DNA of 64,000 bases, taken from positions 1,302,001-1,366,000 of the forward strand of contig NZ_CP011036.1 in the NCBI RefSeq assembly GCF_002221505.1, written 5' to 3'. Positions within the stretch are counted from its first letter, which is position 1, and each line of letters starts with the position of its first letter. Positions 10,401 to 17,068 of the stretch are shown piece by piece. A program made the translations under genes and the position numbers. Below the pieces are notes generated by a model, which was given only the letters and a program-made list of their open reading frames with translations, was not told the origin of the DNA and did no database searches. The stretch comes from Pseudoalteromonas nigrifaciens (GTDB taxonomy: Bacteria; Pseudomonadota; Gammaproteobacteria; Enterobacterales; Alteromonadaceae).

Positions 10401-10606
10401 ACTTAGGGCTAGATAAAAACGTCGGATCGCTAGAAGTAGGTAAACTTGCTGATTTAATGGTAATTGATGGCGATCCGCTAAGTAATATCCGCGACTCAGA
10501 CAAAATTGACTACACCATGATCAACGGCCGCTTATTTAATGCCGCAACTATGGTTGAGGTGGGTAAAAAACAGCGTAAACCACTTTATTTTGAAAACAAC
10601 AAATAA
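7424..10606 (+). CDS. Secreted TolB-like propeller / amidohydrolase fusion protein
   Basis: 1060 residues. A cleavable signal peptide (about 1-22, ending AQAQ) is followed by TolB/PD40 propeller repeats with recurring SPDGK and SPDGR motifs (about 50-600). The C-terminal part is an amidohydrolase-superfamily metal-dependent hydrolase (about 645-1050) with the metal motif DAHAHG and a terminal LEVGKLADLMVIDGDPL. The combination resembles large periplasmic amidohydrolases of Alteromonadales and Bacteroidetes, sometimes called Tol biopolymer transporter periplasmic protein-like, and could act on peptides or cyclic amides. The second residue of the HxH pair is present. The substrate cannot be deduced. 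It is probably monocistronic, since a terminator follows at 10,644. Confidence 0.88.
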   Translation: MKKMLQTVLALSVSLALGNAQAQQDDEPKWQVDSPKGQFVDATISVDQGTWMNLDISPDGKTLVFDLLGDIYTMPISGGSATQLTSDIAWQMQPRFSPNGKHIAFTSDQGGGDNIWIMDLNGENQSAVTDETFRLLNSPAWSPDGDYLVARKHFTASRSLGAGEVWLYHKAGGKGVQLTKRADDQKDLGEPMFSPDGRYVYFSHDATPGKTFHYSKDSVAGIYKIKRYDRETGEIETVISGMGGAIRPTPSPDGKKLAYIKRDDFQTSLYLYDLTSGEHTKLYDKLERDMQETWAIHGVYPTIAWTPDNQQLVFWAGGTIHKLDVSDKSVETIAFKVQTTKKIQKAVRFTQNLDTDEFDVKMLRNVQISPDGETAIFEALGHIYKRDLESGKIKRLTKQTDHYELFAQYSRDGKKIVYTTWDDNEQGQVRVVSASSGRGDTITEQPGKYVEPTFSPDGKTVVYRKATGGSILNPKWSLNPGVYSVSTKGGKSELISKNGYQPQFGAANDRVYIMSPWPKPTLSVVELDTKKVRKLYESEHATEFRVSPDGQYLAFAERFKVFVTPFVENGKTLNISPTDNQFPIEQLSVRAGENISWSANSNKLYWTLGPELYHASLEGMFAINKADDKDFKVKSGDNISFSKKMAEPKGMIALTGAKIITMDGEKVIENGVIITDGKHIKAIGTAAEVSIPKGAKVVDVTGKTIMPGIVDAHAHGSQASDEIIPQQNWKNFAGLALGVTTIHDPSNDTSEIFTASEMQKAGMIVGPRIFSTGTILYGANMPGYTSHIDSLDDAKFHLERLKKVGAFSVKSYNQPRREQRQQVIEAGRELQMMVVPEGGSLLQHNLSMIVDGHTGIEHSIPVEHIYDDIKQLWSQSDVGYTPTLVVAYGGIWGENYWYDKTDVWNHPRLSKFVPKNQLLPRSMRRVKAPEHHYNHFNNARVAAELQDLGVLVNLGAHGQREGLGAHWEMWMFAQGGMTPLEAIRASTLDPAKYLGLDKNVGSLEVGKLADLMVIDGDPLSNIRDSDKIDYTMINGRLFNAATMVEVGKKQRKPLYFENNK

Positions 10607-10643
10607 CATTTAAAGTTAGAGTTTAAATAACGTTAACGCATTT

Positions 10644-10682
10644 AAAAGCGGCTAACTTAGTGTTAAGTTAGCCGCTTTTATT
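10644..10682 (+). terminator. Terminator after the amidohydrolase gene
   Basis: A long stem pairs AAAGCGGCTAACTTA with TAAGTTAGCCGCTTT around a short loop and is followed by TTA. It has A-runs on the left side, so it may work in both directions. Confidence 0.85.
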
Positions 10683-10687
10683 AGGCA

Positions 10688-10712
10688 TAAAAAAACCGCT
10701 TAACGCGGTTTA
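10688..10712 (-). terminator. Terminator for the leftward gene at 10,734-11,075
   Basis: AACCGC (10,694-10,699) pairs with GCGGTT (10,705-10,710). On the minus strand the stem is followed by a run of seven T. Confidence 0.8.
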
Positions 10713-10733
10713 TTTTAAAATCACATTAGGATG

Positions 10734-11075
10734 TTAAACAACACCGCGCGGTAAACGGCAATCGTGCTCTTTACGCGCTAATTCTACAATCCAAAACTCT
10801 TCAGCTGTATAACCGTCTTCATTTTCGGTAACAACAGTAAATGGTGCTTTTTTCTGTGCTTTAGCAGGCGCAGCCACTTTAGTTTTTTTCGTTTTAGCAG
10901 TTTTGCCAGAAGTTAACTTTTTAGTTAACTCTGCTACATCAGCTAGGCGTAAATTTTTGCCGCCATCGATGCTGTACCAGCCTGGTTTTGTAGTGATTTC
11001 AGGTTTTTTACCGTTGGCAGCTTCATACGCTGATTCAAAGGCAGATAACACTGCTGTTTTGTCTAGTTTGCTCAT
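10734..11075 (-). CDS. Conserved hypothetical basic protein
   Basis: 113 residues, not recognised. The N-terminal half (about 1-55, ending in LADVAELTKKL) looks like a small folded domain. A lysine/alanine-rich linker (about 55-78, TAKTKKTKVAAPAKAQKK) follows, then a short C-terminal segment with TAEEFWIVELARKEHDCRLPRG. The linker resembles those of nucleic-acid-binding proteins, but no DNA-binding motif is certain. It sits alone on the minus strand between a pair of terminators and the divergent NIF3-family gene. Confidence 0.7.
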   Translation of the reverse strand: MSKLDKTAVLSAFESAYEAANGKKPEITTKPGWYSIDGGKNLRLADVAELTKKLTSGKTAKTKKTKVAAPAKAQKKAPFTVVTENEDGYTAEEFWIVELARKEHDCRLPRGVV

Positions 11076-11225
11076 TAGAGACCCTATACGTTGTTAACAC
11101 AGATAAAGAAGTCCTATTTATACCTATTTTAAAAGTGTTTTTCAATTTTTTGCGATTTTCCTTCCATTTTAGCTCATAAACAGCCAAAATTTGCACAAAA
11201 TTCAGTGTTAAGTAAGGTAGCTTGT

Positions 11226-11978
11226 ATGCAACGTCGAGAATTTAACCAGCTGTTAAATGACATTTTAAAACCCCACACAATTAATGATTTTTGCCCAAAT
11301 GGCCTACAAATTGAAGGCAAAAATGAAATTAAAACCATAATTACTGGTGTTACTGCAAGCCAAGCACTGATTGATGCTGCAATAGAAAAAAATGCTGATG
11401 CAATATTAGTGCACCATGGTTATTTTTGGAAAGGCGAATCGCAACCAATTACAGGTATGAAAAAACGCCGCATTGGTGCGTTATTAGCAAATGACATTAA
11501 CTTATTTGCTTATCATTTACCGCTCGATATACATCCGGTACTTGGTAATAACGCACAATTAGCACTGTTGCTAGATATTGAAATTGAAGCGGGTTTAGAG
11601 CCTGTTGCAAACAGCGTAGCAATGAAAGGGCGTTTAAAAACACCGTTAACGGGTGAAGAGTTTGCCAATAAAATAGCTCAAGTGTTAAACAGAACACCAC
11701 TGAGCAGTTTAGTACGAACCGATAAAATAGAGACAATTGGGTTATGCACCGGTGGCGGGCAAGGTTACATTGACCTAGCTGCAGAGCAAGGCCTTGACGC
11801 CTACTTAACTGGCGAAGCCTCGGAGCAAACTATTCATAGCTCGCGCGAGCAAAATATTGATTTTTTTGCCGCAGGGCACCACGCCACAGAGCGCTACGGC
11901 ATTAAAGCATTAGGTGAGCTACTCGCTCAAGAGCATGGTTTTGACGTCACATTTATTGACATAGATAACCCAGTATAA
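11226..11978 (+). CDS. NIF3/YbgI family dinuclear-metal-centre protein
   Basis: NIF3-like hexameric protein with a two-metal site, in the family of E. coli YbgI. Matching segments are FCPNGLQIEG near the N-terminus, ADAILVHHGYFWKGE with the metal-binding HHG, FAYHLPLDIHPVLGNN with the HLPLD motif, and near the end FFAAGHHATERYGIKALGELL. The biochemical role of the family is unsettled; GTP cyclohydrolase-like activity has been suggested for some members. TAAGG at 11,213-11,217 lies 8 bases before the ATG at 11,226, so this start is chosen over 11,205, giving 250 residues against 247 for YbgI. Confidence 0.92.
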   Translation: MQRREFNQLLNDILKPHTINDFCPNGLQIEGKNEIKTIITGVTASQALIDAAIEKNADAILVHHGYFWKGESQPITGMKKRRIGALLANDINLFAYHLPLDIHPVLGNNAQLALLLDIEIEAGLEPVANSVAMKGRLKTPLTGEEFANKIAQVLNRTPLSSLVRTDKIETIGLCTGGGQGYIDLAAEQGLDAYLTGEASEQTIHSSREQNIDFFAAGHHATERYGIKALGELLAQEHGFDVTFIDIDNPV

Positions 11979-12278
11979 ATAGTTAAAAATGCAATAAATA
12001 TAAAATCATCATTAGCTCTCATGGCTTTGGTAAACAATACAAAAAACCATATTAATACATGTGTTAGTGAAGGTTGCGGCTGGGTGGTTTTTACTAAATA
12101 CAAAGTGACAGGTAAAGCTTAAGCTATAAATCTTAAGCTACTAACCTATGCGGCTATTTTATATTTATGAGCTGCTTTAGATTTAAGTCGTGATCGCGTT
12201 TTTGAGGAATGCTTGAAGCCGTTTTTCTATAACTAGAAACTTTAGAGCCTCGAATATAAGTAATGAGAGGAGTCACTT
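11979..12278. other. Intergenic region without an intact gene
   Basis: 300 bases. No open frame of useful length. The part around 12,170-12,230 reads as short coding-like fragments interrupted by stops, so it may be debris of a gene. GAGAGGAG at 12,265-12,272 is the ribosome site of the next gene. Confidence 0.5.
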
Positions 12279-12611
12279 TTGAGCGAAATGAAAATATTTG
12301 GTCTTTTTTTAATTACGGCTTTGGCAGAAATTATTGGCTGTTATTTACCATACCTTTGGTTGCGTGAGGGGAAATCGGTTTGGTTACTGGTTCCTGCAGC
12401 CCTAAGCTTGGCTATATTTGCTTGGTTATTGTCGTTGCATCCAGCCGCTGCAGGTAGGGTTTATGCTGCTTATGGTGGCGTGTATATTTTCATGGCTATT
12501 TTGTGGTTGTGGGCTGTTGATGGTATTCGTCCAACTACATGGGATCTTGTGGGGTCTGGTGTAGCACTTGTAGGTATGGCTATAATAATGTTTGCTCCAC
12601 GTAGCGTATAA
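12279..12611 (+). CDS. YnfA/UPF0060 family small membrane protein
   Basis: 110 residues with four predicted membrane helices. Family motifs are [23 protein letters not shown] at the start (the AEI.GCY block) and [11 protein letters not shown] in the middle. The family is distantly related to small multidrug resistance transporters and an efflux role has been suggested, without an established substrate. The start is a TTG: GAGAGGAG ends 6 bases before it, whereas the ATG at 12,288 is 15 bases away. The gene is flanked by decayed sequence on both sides. Confidence 0.88.
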   Translation: MSEMKIFGLFLITALAEIIGCYLPYLWLREGKSVWLLVPAALSLAIFAWLLSLHPAAAGRVYAAYGGVYIFMAILWLWAVDGIRPTTWDLVGSGVALVGMAIIMFAPRSV

Positions 12612-12718
12612 CAATAGTATCAGAGGTGGTAGTTTCCATCACGGAAAATAAAAAACACCTATTTTAAGGTTTGTAATTGCAGCGTAGTTAGTAAAGCTGC
12701 ACATATCCGGAAATTACC

Positions 12719-13122
12719 ATGTCTAAATCAGTTCAACCGCACATTAAAAATGTAGCTCTAATCGTTAAAAGCTACGATGGTGCTATCGCGTTGTATACTA
12801 AAAAACTTCAATTTACACTCCTCGAAGATACTGATTTAGGTGGCGGGAAGCGCTGAGTTTAGGTTTATCTTCCCTATTCTAATGGTACGAATTTACTAGG
12901 AGCACAAACGAGCAGACACAAGCTGTTGGTAACCAAACCGGTGGACGTGTTTTCTTATTTTTACAGACCAACGATTTCTGGCGAGACTATGAGCTAATGA
13001 AAGCAAATGATGTTGTATTTAATGAAGAGCCATGAGTTGAAGAGTATGGCGCAGTAGTGTTTTTTCAAGACCTATATAGTAATAAATGGGATTTACTGCA
13101 ACTCAACAGCACAACCAAATAG
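12719..13122 (+). pseudogene. Decayed VOC (glyoxalase/bleomycin-resistance fold) gene
   Basis: Reads MSKSVQPHIKNVALIVKSYD, then ALYTKKLQFTLLEDTDLGGGKR and stops. The remainder is recognisable in other frames as NGTNLL, then VGNQTGGRVFLFLQTNDFWRDYELMKANDVVFNEEP, then VEEYGAVVFFQDLYSNKWDLLQLN. This is a small VOC-family dioxygenase/lyase. At least two in-frame stops (TGA in AAGCGCTGAGTT and in GAGCCATGAGTT) and frameshifts near 12,850-12,930 inactivate it. The original start and stop codons (12,719 and 13,120-13,122) both survive, so the decay seems recent. Confidence 0.85.
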
Positions 13123-13228
13123 TATGCACTTAACAATAGACTATAGGAACAACAGCTGTTTTCACCATATACTTAATCTGGCAGCATCTAAGCCAATAAA
13201 TTTAAAAAATTAAGAACCGATAAAAATT

Positions 13229-14410
13229 ATGAGCACTGAAAATATTTCTCAAAAAACCGCTAGCTTATTCCCATGGCTGATTATGATCTTGATGTCGTCA
13301 GTGACCTTTGTAGGGATATTATCGGAGCTGATGCCCTCAGGTGTTATGCCTTTAATGATGGCCGATCTCAATATTAGTGAGATGCAAACAGGTAATTTGG
13401 TGGGCTACTACGCCATTGCTTCAGCGATATTTGCAATTCCGCTCATTTCAATGACGATGCAATTTAATCGCAAGCACTTACTGCTGATTTTGTTGAGTGG
13501 CTTTGCCGTTTCAAACATTGTGGTTGGGCTGATTGATAATTATAACGTTATTATTTTTCTTAGAATTATCGGAGGCATTTGTGCAGGTGTGATGTGGCCA
13601 ATGATTGCAGCTTACGGTATGCGACTGGTAGATGAGGAACATCATGGCAAGTCTATTGCGGTTATTATGGCAGGCACCACGCTCGGAATTAGTCTTGGTA
13701 TGCCCATAATGACCACTATTGGCAATGAATATGGCTGGCGAAGTGAGTTTATTGGCTTTGGGCTGGTTATTATTGCTATTGCAGTTATTAGCTTTTTTGC
13801 TTTGCCTTCTACGCCCGGTGAAAAGCTGAGCAAAAGCTCCTCACCTTTTGCGGTATTAACAAATCCAGCTGTACTAGTTATTCTTGTGCTTACCTTGCTT
13901 GGTGTAACCGCACATTATGGTGCCTATGTTTACATTACAAGCCTGGTTGAGGAAATTGGTTTAGCTGGTGGGATTGAAAGTGCTTTATTGTTTTTTGGTA
14001 TAGGTTCGATGATTTCTGTTTTTTTAGCTATAAAACTTATCGATAAATACCTGCGGCTATTAACAATAACCATGTTTGCATTACTTATTGTTTCTATGCT
14101 CACATTACTAATGTTTGGCAAAGTAAAAGGTGTAGGGCATTTTGCTTTTTTTATCTGGGGTCTTTCATTTGGTCCCTTAGTCACTTTAATGCAGGCCGCC
14201 GTTAGCAGGCAGGTAAAAAATGCTAAAGATGTTGCTACTTCAGTTCAGTCCTCGGTATTTAATTTATCCGTTATGATCGCATCTTCTGTTGCTGGGCTGC
14301 TGCTGGGGATTTATTCACCTATGAGCTTGGTGTACTTTGCCGTTGCTTTATCTATTCCGGGTATTATTATCTCATTTTTTGCGAAAAAAACTTTAAGTAA
14401 AGTGTTTTAG
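13229..14410 (+). CDS. MFS transporter (sugar-efflux/AraJ-like, DHA1 type)
   Basis: 393 residues with about 12 hydrophobic segments. The start has MSSVTFVGILSELMPSGVMPLMMADLNIS and GYYAIASAIFAIP, as in the arabinose-efflux permease group. The loop between helices 2 and 3 has MQFNRKHLLL, a weak form of the MFS signature. The central loop lies near residue 200 (STPGEKLSKSSS). It probably exports a small molecule by proton antiport; the substrate is unknown. It stands alone, after the broken VOC gene. Confidence 0.88.
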   Translation: MSTENISQKTASLFPWLIMILMSSVTFVGILSELMPSGVMPLMMADLNISEMQTGNLVGYYAIASAIFAIPLISMTMQFNRKHLLLILLSGFAVSNIVVGLIDNYNVIIFLRIIGGICAGVMWPMIAAYGMRLVDEEHHGKSIAVIMAGTTLGISLGMPIMTTIGNEYGWRSEFIGFGLVIIAIAVISFFALPSTPGEKLSKSSSPFAVLTNPAVLVILVLTLLGVTAHYGAYVYITSLVEEIGLAGGIESALLFFGIGSMISVFLAIKLIDKYLRLLTITMFALLIVSMLTLLMFGKVKGVGHFAFFIWGLSFGPLVTLMQAAVSRQVKNAKDVATSVQSSVFNLSVMIASSVAGLLLGIYSPMSLVYFAVALSIPGIIISFFAKKTLSKVF

Positions 14411-14794
14411 AAAAACTTATTGATACTAAGAAAATAAAATCTATACAGTTAAAGTGAAGTGGCCAATTGAAAGGTAGTGTAACTAATATTACTCCCTCTA
14501 GTGCCGGATGATGATGGTTATAGTTATAGCTTGTTCATGCAGCAAAATGGCCTAAAGTGAGCTCCCTATGTATCTGCTTTAGCATTTGGAATTTGACTCT
14601 AAGCGCGATGGAAAGTCACTGCTTGTTGCTTAACAAAGTAATCAAAGCTGTCTTTGGTAAGTGCACTAACACGTGTAACTTTGTGGGATGTTATGTGGCG
14701 CATTGGCAAAAGTGTTATAAATTAACAAAACCGGACACCTATTTAAGTAATCCGGTTTAATACACTATTTGTAATTTACTGTGTTGAACTTACG
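14411..14794. other. Intergenic region with a hairpin for the leftward gene
   Basis: 384 bases with no convincing gene; stop-interrupted coding-like stretches around 14,510-14,720 suggest remnants that I cannot assign. AAACCGGA (14,728-14,734 region) pairs with TCCGGTTT (14,751-14,758). Read leftward it is followed by TTTTGTT and may terminate the ElyC/YdcF gene. Confidence 0.5.
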
Positions 14795-15559
14795 TTAAAG
14801 TGCTTCTGGGTCTATCCAACGGCGCATGCTGATCCACGCTTTACCCACTACCTCATGGCTGTATTGTGTTACTACATGCAAAGCTTGGGCATTTGGTACG
14901 AGTTGTTTGTGCCAAGGTAATACAGCAAAGTTATGATAATCAGTTGCCGCTGTTATTACCTCAACACCTTGGGCGTTAAATAAATCTTTTGCGCGCGGCA
15001 TATGTAAAACTGAAGTAACCAATGCCACTTTGTAGTCAACTAATGTGGGGGCTAATAATCTTGCTTCGGCTGGGGTATCCATAGCCGCTGGATTTTGCAC
15101 TAAGCGATTTTTATTAATGCCTAAATTTATTGCTGTGTTATACATTAAGCTACTATTAGTGACTTTTTGGTATCCGCCGCCCGATACAATAAGTTGTGCA
15201 TTTGGGTAGAGTTTGGCTAGCTTTATGCCTTCGACTAAACGAGTAAGTGCGCAGTTGCCAAGTTGGTTATTAGCACTTAAAGCCGTGTTGGGGTTAATGT
15301 CGCAACCGAGTACGACTATTTTGTCAATTTTTGGCTGTTTTAATGAATTAAATGCCAGTGCGGGTGACTCGTTATTTTTTATAATTAGGTTAGCAACCAG
15401 CGGTGTGCTGACTAAAAGCAGCGCCGCTAAGCTTATAAAAGATAAAAATAAAGCAGATCTTTTACCTCTAAATGCCAAAAGTAGCATAATAAGGGCAAAT
15501 AGACCCAATAAAGGCAGTGGCATTAATAAACCACCCAATAATTTTTTAATGGCAAACAT
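14795..15559 (-). CDS. ElyC/SanA/YdcF family (DUF218) membrane protein
   Basis: 254 residues. Two N-terminal membrane helices (about 5-30 and 35-58) precede a DUF218 domain with DKIVVLGCDINP, a conserved ALTRLVEGIKLAKLYP helix, LIVSGGG, NPAAMDTPAEARL and ALVTSVLHMPRAKDLF. Length and topology match E. coli ElyC (about 259 residues), which affects envelope integrity and lipid-carrier metabolism at low temperature. The exact role here is inferred from family only. It runs convergent with the MFS gene and lies downstream of metR, with 53 bases between them. Confidence 0.85.
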   Translation of the reverse strand: MFAIKKLLGGLLMPLPLLGLFALIMLLLAFRGKRSALFLSFISLAALLLVSTPLVANLIIKNNESPALAFNSLKQPKIDKIVVLGCDINPNTALSANNQLGNCALTRLVEGIKLAKLYPNAQLIVSGGGYQKVTNSSLMYNTAINLGINKNRLVQNPAAMDTPAEARLLAPTLVDYKVALVTSVLHMPRAKDLFNAQGVEVITAATDYHNFAVLPWHKQLVPNAQALHVVTQYSHEVVGKAWISMRRWIDPEAL

Positions 15560-15612
15560 AATGAGTAATATAAAAAGCTAAGTTAGCTTTATATTACTCA
15601 TGTGTAAGATGT

Positions 15613-16500
15613 TTATCGACCGTTATTTAACTTACAGGTATTTAAAAAGTGACGATAAACAGGGTTGTCTTTCATTTCTTTTTTCATCGCTAAATACATA
15701 GGGCGAGTTAAGCCTAATGCTCCTAGCGGAATTGACTTAATTAATCCTTGGCTTTCGTAAGGTGTAACCAGCCAGTCGGGTAATGCAGCCACGCCCATGC
15801 CCGCACTAACGAGTTGAAAAATAAGTAATCCCTGGTCAACTGTTTTAAGTGTGCCATCAAAACGGGCATTTTGAATAAAGTGTTTAAAAATATCTTGGCG
15901 TTCGCGCGGAATAGGGTAGGAAATAATAGTTTCGTTTTTTAAATCAAGCGCAGTTACATAGGCTTTTTTAGCAAGATCATGGTCGGGGGCAACAATGAGC
16001 TTTAATTTAAAGTCGAATAAATGGGCGTATTCTAGCTGGTCGGGTTCGCGTATATCTGAGGTGAGCACTAGGTCAAGTTCATCACTTAATAAATCAGGGA
16101 TGGCGTCGTAGCTAAAACCGCGTTCGTAATCAATTTTTATATCGGGCCAAAAGTTATTAAATTCTTTAATTGTTGGCAATAACCAATGAAAGCACGCATG
16201 GCACTCAACACTTAAGCGCATTTGTGAAATAGGCTGGTTTAAACTTTCTTTTAAGCGGCACTTGGTTGCTTCTACTTTTGGTAATATTTCGTGGGCTAAT
16301 TCAAGTAATAGCATACCTTGGGGGGTAAATCGTACTGGTTGGGTTTTTCTCTCGAACAATTGGCAGTCTAATTTGTTCTCTAAATCTTTGATTTGATGTG
16401 ATAAAGCCGATTGCGTTAAAAATAACTCACGTGCGGTATTAACCAAAGATCCCGTTTCTTTTAAGGTAGCAATGGTTTTTAAGTGTTTAAGACCAATCAT
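15613..16500 (-). CDS. metR: MetR-type LysR regulator of methionine genes
   Basis: 295 residues. The N-terminal winged helix-turn-helix has MIGLKHLKTIATLKETGSL and FLTQSALSHQIKDLENKL, and QPVRFTPQG matches E. coli MetR closely. The effector domain keeps VECHACFHWLLP, DELDLVLTSDI, APDHDLAKKAYVT, SYPIPRERQDIFKHF and GMGVAALPDWLV, all with MetR counterparts. MetR binds TGAA-N5-TTCA sites and uses homocysteine as co-inducer. Two such boxes lie upstream at 16,525 and 16,680, and the divergent gene they would control is a decayed MetE-type synthase, so this regulator has lost its neighbouring target but may act on metE, metF or others elsewhere. Confidence 0.92.
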   Translation of the reverse strand: MIGLKHLKTIATLKETGSLVNTARELFLTQSALSHQIKDLENKLDCQLFERKTQPVRFTPQGMLLLELAHEILPKVEATKCRLKESLNQPISQMRLSVECHACFHWLLPTIKEFNNFWPDIKIDYERGFSYDAIPDLLSDELDLVLTSDIREPDQLEYAHLFDFKLKLIVAPDHDLAKKAYVTALDLKNETIISYPIPRERQDIFKHFIQNARFDGTLKTVDQGLLIFQLVSAGMGVAALPDWLVTPYESQGLIKSIPLGALGLTRPMYLAMKKEMKDNPVYRHFLNTCKLNNGR

Positions 16501-16524
16501 CTTTAAAAATTCTCATGAAAAAGG

Positions 16525-16537
16525 TGAGTTTAACTCA
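16525..16537. promoter_or_regulatory. MetR-like box 1
   Basis: TGAGTTTAACTCA, a palindrome of the TGAA-N5-TTCA type, 25 bases upstream of the metR start. It is suited to autoregulation of metR. Confidence 0.6.
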
Positions 16538-16679
16538 GAGTAAGCACATATTACGCTTTTACAAAAAACGTTTCAACGTCTAGAAGGCTGTTAATTGTGT
16601 TTTATTAGTAACCTCTATGCTTAACATTAAGTTTTTTAATCATGAAAGTCATTTTAAAATAGATTTGATGGGTTTTGCA

Positions 16680-16692
16680 TGAGTTTAGCTCA
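16680..16692. promoter_or_regulatory. MetR-like box 2
   Basis: TGAGTTTAGCTCA, extended to ATGAGTTTAGCTCAT, differs from box 1 at one base. It lies just before the surviving part of the metE-type pseudogene. Confidence 0.6.
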
Positions 16693-16734
16693 TGTTGGGT
16701 TTTGGTGTGATTACTAAAAATATTGTGGGCGAGC

Positions 16735-16993
16735 ATGGATTTATTACAAAGGTTTGAAATGTTGATTACCCGAATGACACTGACCAAGTGTATTAGGATA
16801 TTAATACAGCTAAGATGCCCAGTATTGCATGGATAAAAAGCAATTATTCACAAAGCAGCTAAAGCACCGGTTGCGCGTTTGTGGATAAATCCAGATTGTG
16901 GTTTAAAACCAGATCATGGGACAAGCACTTACCAACATGGTTAAAACAACCAAAGAGCTGCGTGAAGAGCTAAAGGTTAGATCTACACCTTAA
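16735..16993 (+). pseudogene. Remnant of a cobalamin-independent methionine synthase (MetE C-terminal type)
   Basis: Joined across frameshifts, the sequence reads MDLLQRFEM, YPNDTDQVYDINTAKMPSIAWIK, KAIIHKAAKAPVARLWINPDCGLK and then ALTNMVKTTKELREELK. These are the last roughly 90 residues of MetE-type enzymes, including the zinc-ligand segment INPDCGLK. At least two frameshifts break it and most of the gene is gone. A terminator at 17,041 still follows. With metR divergent and MetR boxes in front, this was a classical metR-metE pair. Confidence 0.8.
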
Positions 16994-17040
16994 AAATGTA
17001 GCTTACGTATATTACTTATATAAAAATAATCGTAAAAATA

Positions 17041-17067
17041 AGCCAGCAATAATTAGCTGGCTTTTTT
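17041..17067. terminator. Bidirectional terminator between the metE remnant and the GGDEF-EAL gene
   Basis: AGCCAGC (17,041-17,047) pairs with GCTGGCT (17,056-17,062). It is followed by T6 on the plus strand and a T-rich run (TTATTTTTA) on the minus strand. Confidence 0.85.
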
Positions 17068-17068
17068 A

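Noticed and set aside
14557..14760. 67-residue open frame on the plus strand
   Set aside because: No ribosome site; overlaps stop-broken remnants and a hairpin for the leftward gene.
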